From contig JAGQIY010000129.1 in NCBI GenBank assembly GCA_020430865.1, forward strand, positions 1-26,186: 26,186 nt of DNA. The letters are read 5' to 3'. A program made the translations under genes and the position numbers. Origin of the DNA: Myxococcales bacterium. Its GTDB lineage: Bacteria; Myxococcota; Polyangia; Polyangiales; Polyangiaceae. Positions 19,613-26,186 of this stretch are shown piece after piece; the stretch's first letter is position 1, and every line of letters begins with the position of its first letter. Under the pieces are notes generated by a model. That model was given only the letters and a program-made list of their open reading frames with translations, was not told the DNA's origin and searched no databases.

Positions 19613-20251
19613 TCAGGCGCGTCTGGAGCGCGGGGCGCGTCCGGCCCGAATCGATGCAGGGCCGGCGTCTAGATCGTCCAGCAGGCGCCGCCAGCTAGTT
19701 CCGTTGTCGACTCGAAGCAGCTTCGCGATGTCGGCCAGCGCAACCTCTTCCTCCTTGGTCACCGCTCGGGGGTCGTCGAATGCATGGGCCGTGGCGCGGG
19801 CAATGGCCTCGGCGTGGCTCAGCAGCTCGTGGAGCTCCTCGGCATGGACCAGCGGCTCTCCCTCCTCGGTCTGGGCGAGCAGGAAGAGGTCCTCGAGGCC
19901 CTGGCGGAAGTAGGCTTCGCTGGGGCGCTCGGCGAGCCAAGCGTCCAGGATCTCCAGCCCACTAGTATCCGTGAAGAAACGGTCCTTGGCGATGGCGTCG
20001 ATGCGCTCGATCTCCACGTCCTCCATCGTGCCGTCAGCCCAGGCCACGTACACCAGCGGCAGCAGCATCAAGACGCGATAGTTGCCGGGCGTGAAGCCCA
20101 ACTTGCCCAGGGAGTCGACGAGGTATGCGTCCATGGCCCCCGGAGCCATCGCCGAGCCGTGGGGCGGACGCAAGGGCGCCTCACCCCCGGCCCCCGATCT
20201 GGCGCTCACCGACCCGGACTCCTCGGCCCCGAGCGTCGGGGATCGTGTCAC
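19613..20251 (-). CDS. TerB-like domain protein
   Basis: A protein of 212 residues from GTG 20251, or 178 from ATG 20149. Its core resembles the TerB fold: LMLLPLVYVAWADGTMEDVEIERIDAIAKDRFF, with the acidic ADG...E metal-type motif, then helical segments through TKEEEVALADIAKLLRV. TerB-like domains occur in tellurite and envelope-stress contexts and may bind metal; a specific role is not deducible. The GTG overlaps the stop of the ABC-F gene as GTGA, favouring translational coupling. The first 35 residues from that start are low-complexity, so the ATG at 20149 remains possible. The C-terminus is Arg-rich. No other ter gene is in the window, so tellurite resistance should not be assumed. Confidence 0.78.
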   Translation of the reverse strand: MTRSPTLGAEESGSVSARSGAGGEAPLRPPHGSAMAPGAMDAYLVDSLGKLGFTPGNYRVLMLLPLVYVAWADGTMEDVEIERIDAIAKDRFFTDTSGLEILDAWLAERPSEAYFRQGLEDLFLLAQTEEGEPLVHAEELHELLSHAEAIARATAHAFDDPRAVTKEEEVALADIAKLLRVDNGTSWRRLLDDLDAGPASIRAGRAPRSRRA

Positions 20252-21864
20252 CAACCTGGCTTCTGGTAGGTCTTGTGCTTGGTGAGGAAGTCGCCCTCCA
20301 TGAACTGCTGCGGAGTCAGTTCTCGGATGCCTTCCTCGCTGAGCTCGAGGATGCGGTCGGCGACGGTGCTGACCATCTGCCGGTCGTGGGTGACGAACAT
20401 GCAGCTGCCCTCGTAGCTGACCAGGGCGTCCGTCAGCGAGCGAATCGCTTCCAGGTCGAGGTGGTTCGTGGGCTCGTCGAGCAGCAAGATGTTGGGTTTG
20501 AGCAGCATCAAGCGCGCGAGCAGGAGCCGCACGGTCTCTCCACCGGAGAGCACCTTGGTCGGCTTGAAGGGCTCGTCCTTCTTGAACAGCAGGCGGCCGA
20601 ACATGGCGCGGATCTGCTCTTCGTCGGCGTCCTCAGCCCAGCTCCAGAGCCACTTGTGCGCCGTCACGTCGCTCTTCTCGATTTGCTCGTGGTGGTCCTG
20701 GGGCATGTAGCCGACCTGCGCCTCATAGCCCCATTCGATCTTGCCGTGGTCCGGTCCGACCTCGTCCACCAGCATCTTGAGCAGCGTGGTCTTGCCAACG
20801 CCGTTCGGGCCGACGACGGCCACCTTGTCTCCGCGGAACAGGCTGAAGTTGAAGTTGTCGCAGATGACGATGTCGCCGAAGTGCTTCGTCAGGCCCTCGA
20901 CGCTGAACGCCTGCTTTCCGCTGGGTCGCTTGACCTCGAAGCGTAGCCAGGGACGCTCGATGTTGGAGCGCTTCAGGTCGCCGAGCGCTTGCTTCTCGCG
21001 CTCCAGGGCCTTCTCACGGCTCTTGACCTGGCTCGCACGGCTTCCCGCGCGGAAGCGCTGCACGAACTCTTGCAGGTCCTGGATCTTCTTCTGCTTCGCG
21101 GCGTTCTGGAGCTCCAGGCTGCCGCGGGCTTCGGCCTTCTGGTGCACCATGTCGTCGTAGTTGCCGGGGTAGACGATGATGGTCTGGTAGTCGATGTCCG
21201 CGATGCGCGTGCAGACCTCGTTGAGGAAGTGGCGATCGTGGCTGATCACGACCAGCACGCCGCGGTAGTCCAGCAGGAAGCCCTCCAGCCAGCGAATGCT
21301 CGCGATGTCGAGGGCGTTCGTCGGCTCGTCGAGCAGCAGTGCGTCGGGCTTGCCGAACAGGGCCTGGGCCAGGAGCACGCGTACCTTGTCGCCGCCGGTC
21401 AGCGCCGACATCTTTCCGCCATGGAATTTCTCGGGGATGCCCAGGCCCTCGAGCAGCTCCGTGGCCTCGGCCTCCGCCATGTAGCCGTCTTCTTCGGCGA
21501 TGACACCTTCCAACTCGCCCAGCCGCATCCCGTCCTCGTCGGTCAGGTCCTCACCCTTCTCGAGCAACGTCTCCTTCTCGTGCATCGCCTGCCAGAGGTT
21601 GTCGTTGCCCATCAGCACCACGTCGATCACGCGGTTCTCCTCGAACTGGTACTGATCCTGACGCAAGATGCCCACGCGCTTCGGACGTCGCACGTTGCCG
21701 GCCATCGGCTCCTGTTCGCCGGTGACGATGCGCATGAAGGTGGACTTGCCCGCTCCGTTCGGCCCCGTCAGGCCGTAGCGTTCGCCTTCGTTGAAGGTGA
21801 CGTTGACGTTGTCGAACAGCACCTGTTCGCCGAAGTTCATGGAGACGTCGCTGACGGTGATCAT
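20248..21864 (-). CDS. ybiT: ABC-F ATPase, YbiT type
   Basis: A 538-residue soluble protein with two ABC ATPase domains and no membrane helices, the ABC-F layout. Domain 1 has Walker A GPNGAGKST near residue 35, signature LTGGDKVRVLLAQAL and Walker B ALLLDEPTNALDI. A linker rich in Lys, Gln and Arg (about 250-310) corresponds to the P-site tRNA interaction motif. Domain 2 has GPNGVGKTT, LSGGETVRLLLARLM and ILLLDEPTNHLDLE. Along its length it matches E. coli YbiT closely (for example the shared start pattern NRYGLxGxNGxGKSTFM and RxGxLRQDQ). ABC-F proteins act on the ribosome to relieve stalled states. The ATG has GAGGT upstream. It is followed, with a 4-bp overlap, by the TerB-like gene. Confidence 0.94.
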   Translation of the reverse strand: MITVSDVSMNFGEQVLFDNVNVTFNEGERYGLTGPNGAGKSTFMRIVTGEQEPMAGNVRRPKRVGILRQDQYQFEENRVIDVVLMGNDNLWQAMHEKETLLEKGEDLTDEDGMRLGELEGVIAEEDGYMAEAEATELLEGLGIPEKFHGGKMSALTGGDKVRVLLAQALFGKPDALLLDEPTNALDIASIRWLEGFLLDYRGVLVVISHDRHFLNEVCTRIADIDYQTIIVYPGNYDDMVHQKAEARGSLELQNAAKQKKIQDLQEFVQRFRAGSRASQVKSREKALEREKQALGDLKRSNIERPWLRFEVKRPSGKQAFSVEGLTKHFGDIVICDNFNFSLFRGDKVAVVGPNGVGKTTLLKMLVDEVGPDHGKIEWGYEAQVGYMPQDHHEQIEKSDVTAHKWLWSWAEDADEEQIRAMFGRLLFKKDEPFKPTKVLSGGETVRLLLARLMLLKPNILLLDEPTNHLDLEAIRSLTDALVSYEGSCMFVTHDRQMVSTVADRILELSEEGIRELTPQQFMEGDFLTKHKTYQKPGW

Positions 21865-22351
21865 GGGCTGACCTCGCAGGGGTAAGGGTGGGGCAGGCTC
21901 GGCAGGCCGCGGTGGGCCCGGGCGCTGGCGGGCGCAACCATGACAGCCTGAGCACCAAACTCAAGTGTGTGACTTCACAGCGGAACAAACCCCGGGCCTG
22001 GAGCCGGGATCGGAGCGGGCGGCGGCGAGAAACTGCGACCCGCAGCGGGTTCGACCGTCGACCAGCGCGCCCACTCGGGCCGGGTCGGCCATCGGGCCGG
22101 TCAGCGCAGACGCTGGCGTAGGTCAAAGCAGAGTTTCCTTGCGGCAATAGGCGCGCGTTGACCGGAGTGGGGAGCAACGGCCTCGCTTCGTTGGGTACAC
22201 TGGAGCCGGGTTCGGGGGTGAGGGGAGGCGGCGGGAGTCTGGACATCCGCGCGCGGAAACTTCCAGTCACAGGGCAGCGACGAACTGGCGAGGAGCCAGG
22301 AGGGGCGCTGGCGCAGCACCGTCGGGCGTGCCCTCATGCTACATGCATCGG
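21865..22351. other. Long non-coding gap between ybiT and the arylsulfotransferase-like gene
   Basis: A 487-bp divergent gap. Short open frames here are low-complexity and lack ribosome sites, so I do not call them genes. It contains the 12-bp palindrome at 21968-21979, the G-rich element at 22206-22223 and several GC-rich partial inverted repeats around 22070-22110. Promoters for both flanking genes should lie here, but no convincing -35/-10 pair was found. Confidence 0.6.
21968..21979. promoter_or_regulatory. Palindrome TGTGA-CT-TCACA upstream of ybiT
   Basis: Perfect 5-bp arms with a 2-bp centre, about 105 bp upstream of the ybiT start in a locally AT-richer patch. It could be an operator. 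The half-sites look like CRP half-sites but the spacer is 2 rather than 6, so it is not a standard CRP site. Confidence 0.35.
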
Positions 22352-23911
22352 ATGCGCTTGATGCTCGGAGCTTTGCTTTTCGTGAGTGCGGCTGGGTTGC
22401 AGCTGGGTTGCTCGGATGATGCAACGGACGGAGCCAGCGGCGGGAGCGCAGGAAGCTCCGGCAGCTCGGGTAGTGGTGGCAGCGGTGGGGCGGCGGGCAG
22501 CGCCGGGACCGGCGGCACCGGGGGCGTCGTCGAGCCAGCGCTGGAGTCGGAGCTCTACGATCAGCAGCCCATGGTGGTCGACGTCGTCGCTACGTTGCCG
22601 GACGGAATCGACGCGCAGCTGGAGCTGACCTCGGACTCTGCCGACGCCGGCGTGCACGTGGGGTTACTCGCCGAGAGCGATCCCGAGTCCCGTCGCTACC
22701 GCCTACGAGGACTCGAACCCGATACGGCCTATGCCGCAGAGCTGGTGATCGGCTCGGAGCGCTACCCCGTGAGCTTCAAGACGCGGCCGGCGCTTCCGGG
22801 GTACAAGTCGAGCTTCAGCGTGACCGGCAGTGGTAGCGCGGCAGCGGATTACCGGGTGTTCGACTACTCCGAGGCGCCAGTCGTGGCGAATGCTGGGGTC
22901 TATGTGGTGGACAACGCCGGCAAGACGCGTTGGTTCCTGGCTTACCCTGACGCGATGGCGCTGGATCACCTGCCTGCCGGCATCAAGCTATTACCCGACG
23001 GAAACTTCATGTTCATCCTCGGGGACAGGATGCAGATCATCGACGAGCTCGGCGCGGTGCAGAGCGAGGTGACGACCGCTCAGCTTGGCGTGCCGCTGTT
23101 CCACCACGACGTGATCCCCCTGCCCAACGGCAACTTCATGGCGATCAGCATCGAAGCGCGGGACATCTTCTATCCGGCGGACAATGAGACTCACTACGTG
23201 GTCGGGGACTTCCTGGTCGAGTTCACTCCTGCCGGCGTGATCGCGTGGAGCTGGAGCGCCCTGGATCACCTGGATCCCCAGCGCAAGCGCGCCGACTTCG
23301 ACAATACGTACTATCCGCTGTTCAGCCCGACCACCGGCAAGCAGGCGAAGGACTGGAGTCACGGTAACGGCATGATCTACGTCGCCGAGGACGATTCGGT
23401 CATCTTCAGCATGCGGCACCAAGACTGGGTGATCAAAATCGATCACGAGACCGGCGACATCGTGTGGAAGCTCGGGGATGAGGGCGACTTCACGCTGAAC
23501 GGTGATCACTGGTTCTTCCATCAACACTCGCCGCAGCTCCAGCCCGACGGCAGCCTCTTGCTCTTCGACAACGGCGTCGGGGATCCCTATCGCGACTCAG
23601 CGTCGTGGAACACTCGCCCCATGCGCATCGGCCTGGACACCCAGAAGATGGAAGCCTCGATCCTCTGGGTGGACGATCACGAGACCTACATGTCGCTGAT
23701 CGCTGGCGACATCGATCGCCTGTCCAACGGCAACTTCCTGGTGCTGGACAGCACGGTCACGGCTTCGGTGTCGATGCCGTTCCCTGCTCGCTCACGGATC
23801 CGCGAAGTGGATCCTCAGACTGGCGAGTGGGTGTGGGTGATCGACGGCGCCGAGGGCGATTTTTCCTACCGTTGCGTCCCGTCCCTGCGCCTGCCAGGGG
23901 AGGCCGAGTAG
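22352..23911 (+). CDS. Arylsulfotransferase-family lipoprotein
   Basis: A 519-residue exported protein. A signal peptide (MRLMLGALLFVSAAGLQLGC) ends in a probable lipidation cysteine, followed by an extended Gly/Ser/Ala linker of about 35 residues, common in myxobacterial surface lipoproteins. A beta-sandwich-like region follows, then a propeller of the arylsulfotransferase (ASST) family: LFHHDVIPLPNGNFMAI, DWSHGNGMIYVAEDDSVIFSMRHQDWVIKID and FFHQHSPQLQPDGSLLLFDNG. Several conserved His residues match those that form the ASST active site, so sulfate-group transfer between phenols is possible. Many ASST-like proteins have lost this, however, so activity is inference. The ATG at 22352 gives the best signal peptide; a GTG at 22328 and an ATG at 22343 are in frame. 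It converges on hutF with only 9 bp between stops. Confidence 0.87.
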   Translation: MRLMLGALLFVSAAGLQLGCSDDATDGASGGSAGSSGSSGSGGSGGAAGSAGTGGTGGVVEPALESELYDQQPMVVDVVATLPDGIDAQLELTSDSADAGVHVGLLAESDPESRRYRLRGLEPDTAYAAELVIGSERYPVSFKTRPALPGYKSSFSVTGSGSAAADYRVFDYSEAPVVANAGVYVVDNAGKTRWFLAYPDAMALDHLPAGIKLLPDGNFMFILGDRMQIIDELGAVQSEVTTAQLGVPLFHHDVIPLPNGNFMAISIEARDIFYPADNETHYVVGDFLVEFTPAGVIAWSWSALDHLDPQRKRADFDNTYYPLFSPTTGKQAKDWSHGNGMIYVAEDDSVIFSMRHQDWVIKIDHETGDIVWKLGDEGDFTLNGDHWFFHQHSPQLQPDGSLLLFDNGVGDPYRDSASWNTRPMRIGLDTQKMEASILWVDDHETYMSLIAGDIDRLSNGNFLVLDSTVTASVSMPFPARSRIREVDPQTGEWVWVIDGAEGDFSYRCVPSLRLPGEAE

Positions 23912-23920
23912 CGGCGACGT

Positions 23921-25297
23921 CTAGCTCTGAAGCCGCGTCAGGCAGCGCTCGAAGCGCCGCTGAACCGCCTCTCGACGTGCGTGGCTTCCGCCCGTCACCA
24001 GCCAGTTGCCCGCCACCATCACCCGGGCGATGGCAGGCCGGTTGCAGGCGAAGACCCAGCTGTCGAGCTGCTCCGCCGGGGAACGCGCGACGAGGCCTGG
24101 ATGCGCCGCGTCGAGGCATACCAGATCCGCGAGGCAACCGGGCAGCAGACGACCCACGGGCGAACCCAGCGCCTGGGCCCCACCCAGCAACGCCTCCGAG
24201 AGCAGCTCCGTGCCCGTGTGCTGTTCTCTGTCGCCGCGCAGGACCGTGTTGCGCGCATGCTGGACCAGGCGCTGTCCGTACTCCAACAGGCGCAGCTCCT
24301 GCGCCGGATCCACGCTGATCTGGCTGTCACTCCCGATCCCCCAGCGCCCTCTCGCTTCGCGAAAATTGCCAAGCGGAAAAAATCCGTCGCCCAGGTTGGC
24401 CTCGGTGGTCGGGCACAAGCCTGCGATCGCGCCCGAGCCAGCGAGCGCCACCTGCTCCCTGGTCTCGAGGTGTGTTGCGTGGACCAGACACCAGCTCTCG
24501 TCCACCGCGGCGCCGTCCAGCAGCAGCTCCACCGGGCGCTGGCCGTGGTGGGCCAGACACTCCTCGACCTCGCGTAGCTGCTCGGCGACGTGGATGTGGA
24601 TCGGAGCTTGGGGAGCGACGCGCTTCACCTCCCGTACCACCGCATTCAAGCTGCCGAGAGGTGCGGCTCGCAAGCTGTGGGGAGCTGCGCCGAGGGTGAT
24701 GAGCTCATCGCATTCACGCGACAGCGCCCGCCACAGCTCGAGGTAGCGCTCGGCGGTGTTGTAGAAGCGTCGCTGCGCTGGCTCGATGGGCTGGGGCCCG
24801 AAGCCTGCCGCTTCGTAGAACACCGGGAGCAGCGTCATCCGGATCCCCGCGGAACGAGCGGCGGCGCACACGCGGCGACCAAGCTCTGCGATGTCCTGGT
24901 AGGGGGAGCCATCGGCCTGGTGGTGGACGTAGTGGAACTCGGCGACGCTGGTGTAGCCGGCCTCCAGCATCTCCAGGAACACTTGCTCGGCGATGGCCTC
25001 CACGGCGTCGGGGTCGAGACGCGAGGCGAAGCGGTACATGGCCTCTCGCCAGCTCCAGAAGCTGTCTCTGCCAGCACCGCTGGAGCGCTCGGTGAGCCCC
25101 GCGAATGCGCGCTGAAAGGCGTGGGAGTGCAGGTTCGGGATCCCCGGGACGATCACGCCGGGTACACGCTCGGCGGCGCCCTGGGTGCCCGCCGAGACGG
25201 AGTGCACGACGCCGCCAGCGATCTCGATGCACGCGGGTGCGTGCCAGGTGAGGCCGTCGAAGAGCGCGTCGCAGGCGAGGATCTGTCGGGTCAACAC
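23921..25297 (-). CDS. hutF: Formimidoylglutamate deiminase
   Basis: A 458-residue cytoplasmic zinc amidohydrolase. It converts N-formimidoyl-L-glutamate to N-formyl-L-glutamate and ammonia in the five-step histidine degradation route. Metal and catalytic motifs are in place: PNLHSHAFQRAF (H57, H59), AEFHYVHHQADG, PIHIHVAEQ, LVHATHL and IGSDSQISVDPAQELRLLEYGQRL, all typical of HutF. Length matches the family (about 450). The start is GTG at 25297 with GGAG three bases upstream; that ribosome site overlaps the hutG stop codon, so the two genes are coupled with a 6-bp gap. Confidence 0.95.
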   Translation of the reverse strand: MLTRQILACDALFDGLTWHAPACIEIAGGVVHSVSAGTQGAAERVPGVIVPGIPNLHSHAFQRAFAGLTERSSGAGRDSFWSWREAMYRFASRLDPDAVEAIAEQVFLEMLEAGYTSVAEFHYVHHQADGSPYQDIAELGRRVCAAARSAGIRMTLLPVFYEAAGFGPQPIEPAQRRFYNTAERYLELWRALSRECDELITLGAAPHSLRAAPLGSLNAVVREVKRVAPQAPIHIHVAEQLREVEECLAHHGQRPVELLLDGAAVDESWCLVHATHLETREQVALAGSGAIAGLCPTTEANLGDGFFPLGNFREARGRWGIGSDSQISVDPAQELRLLEYGQRLVQHARNTVLRGDREQHTGTELLSEALLGGAQALGSPVGRLLPGCLADLVCLDAAHPGLVARSPAEQLDSWVFACNRPAIARVMVAGNWLVTGGSHARREAVQRRFERCLTRLQS

Positions 25298-25303
25298 GGG
25301 CTC

Positions 25304-26116
25304 CTAGTCGTTCGAGCTGGGGCGCCAGTCTCGCAGCTGGATCACCAGGCGTTCGAGGATGCGCTGCAGCGGACGCGCGCGTGTCGCCTCCCAGGGAAAC
25401 GGCGGCGCCTCGTCCATGTAAGCGGCTTGAGCCATCTCGAGCTGGAGCGCATGTACCCCACGCTCGGGGACGCCGAAGCTGCGTGTGATGAAGCCACCCT
25501 TGAAGCGCCCGTTCTTCACCCAGGTCGCGCCAGAAGCCTCGAACACGCCCTCGGCGACTCGCTCCAGGGCGGCGGCGCAGCTGCGTCCGTCTGCGGTCCC
25601 GAGGTTCAGATCTGGCAAACGCCCAGCGAAGAACCTGGGTACTTCGGCCCGGATGGAGTGCCCATCCAGGAGCACGGCGAAGCCGTGACGCGCCTTCAAG
25701 CGGTCCAGTTCCGCGCGCAGCGTCTCGTGGTAGGGCTCGAAGAAGCGGGCCCGGCGCTCGCGGATCTCCTGCTCGCCCGGCTCGTCACCGGCCGCGTACA
25801 GCGTTTCCCCGGAGAAGCTGGTGGTGGGACACAGCTGCGTGACGCTCATGCCTGGGTAGAGCGACGCACCGCTCGGATCGCGATTCAGGTCGATCAGGTA
25901 GCGGCTGTAGCGCGCGAACAAGCAGGTGACCCCCAGCCCGGCCGCGAAGTCGTACAGCTTCTCCACGTGCCAGTCCGTGTCGGGCAGCATTCGCGCGAAG
26001 GGTGTGAGGCGCGTCATCAGGTCCTCGGGCAGCGCCGTGCCTGCGTGGGGCACGCTGATCAAGAGCGGGCTCTCGGCGCGATACAGCGTGAATCCAGCGT
26101 CCTCGGGCGCGTCCAT
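25304..26116 (-). CDS. hutG: N-formylglutamate deformylase
   Basis: A 270-residue enzyme that releases glutamate and formate from N-formylglutamate, the step after HutF. Family motifs are SPLLISVPHAGTALP, LPDTDWHVEKLYDF, RYLIDLNRDPSG, LYPGMSVTQLCPTTSF, LLDGHSIRAEVPRFF, LPDLNLGTADGRSC and VHALQLEMAQAAYMDE. The ATG at 26116 places the first motif at the usual distance; a TTG at 26152 would add 12 residues without family resemblance. Together with hutF it shows that this organism uses the formylglutamate branch rather than the direct formiminoglutamase branch. Other hut genes (hutH, hutU, hutI) are not in the window and may lie upstream to the right. Confidence 0.94.
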   Translation of the reverse strand: MDAPEDAGFTLYRAESPLLISVPHAGTALPEDLMTRLTPFARMLPDTDWHVEKLYDFAAGLGVTCLFARYSRYLIDLNRDPSGASLYPGMSVTQLCPTTSFSGETLYAAGDEPGEQEIRERRARFFEPYHETLRAELDRLKARHGFAVLLDGHSIRAEVPRFFAGRLPDLNLGTADGRSCAAALERVAEGVFEASGATWVKNGRFKGGFITRSFGVPERGVHALQLEMAQAAYMDEAPPFPWEATRARPLQRILERLVIQLRDWRPSSND

Positions 26117-26186
26117 GGCGCAGGGGTAGCGCGGATCGCCCGTGCTACGCAATCGCTGCCTGGTCGGGGTTCCTCACCCCCAAATC

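Noticed and set aside
19613..20251. Tellurite resistance function for the TerB-like gene
   Set aside because: Only the TerB-like fold is present; no terC, terD, terA or terZ neighbour supports a tellurite operon.
22046..22070. GGTTCGA string resembling a tRNA T-loop
   Set aside because: No cloverleaf could be drawn: no matching acceptor stem, D-loop or anticodon arm in the flanking 80 bases.
21888..22327. Short open frames in the gap upstream of the arylsulfotransferase-like gene
   Set aside because: Low-complexity, Arg/Gly/Pro-rich, no ribosome sites and overlapping frames on both strands; typical of GC-rich non-coding DNA.

Overview
High-GC DNA whose gene content points to a Gram-negative deltaproteobacterium of the myxobacterial type (Myxococcota, probably near Polyangiales). 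The reasons are a lipoprotein with a long Gly/Ser linker, a Cys-rich tandem-repeat exported protein, an outer-membrane barrel protein, a sigma54 enhancer-binding activator, a PP2C phosphatase and frequent GTG starts. This placement is inference: the window has no rRNA or other marker gene. No tRNA, mobile element, CRISPR array or phage gene was found.

Layout. (1) 1-1244, minus: 5' three quarters of prfC (release factor 3), running off the left edge. (2) 1349-6523, minus: a translationally coupled tetR - membrane fusion protein - RND pump operon with a candidate operator at 6552-6577. (3) 6731-9083: an SCP2-like/alpha-beta hydrolase fusion, a small acidic protein with an internally repeated motif, and a Nudix hydrolase. 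(4) 9117-13842: a sulfur module made of a sigma54 activator, two half-size YeeE/YedE transporters, a persulfide dioxygenase-rhodanese fusion and a TauE/SafE sulfite exporter. (5) 13930-19592, plus: an envelope cluster (outer-membrane barrel, DUF4105 membrane protein, M23 peptidase, PP2C phosphatase, Cys-rich repeat protein). (6) 19613-21864, minus: a YbiT-type ABC-F ATPase coupled to a TerB-like protein. (7) 22352-23911, plus: a lipoprotein of the arylsulfotransferase fold. (8) 23921-26116, minus: hutG and hutF, the last two steps of the five-step histidine degradation route; the rest of the hut locus may lie to the right.

The most interesting region is the sulfur module. The 355-bp divergent gap between the dioxygenase-rhodanese gene and the exporter gene holds two outward-facing sigma54 promoters: one a perfect TGGCACG-N4-TTGC match, the other with one mismatch. 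Each predicts a 38-nt leader. A shared inverted repeat lies between them, and a sigma54 activator gene sits just beyond the transporter genes. By eye these are the only two such promoters in the window. The simplest reading is a self-contained circuit: the activator senses a reactive sulfur species and turns on persulfide oxidation (dioxygenase), sulfane-sulfur transfer (rhodanese), movement of sulfur compounds (YeeE/YedE pair) and sulfite export (TauE). The known sigma54-FisR control of sulfide oxidation in Cupriavidus is the closest published parallel; this regulator's sensor domain and its wiring to the exporter look different.
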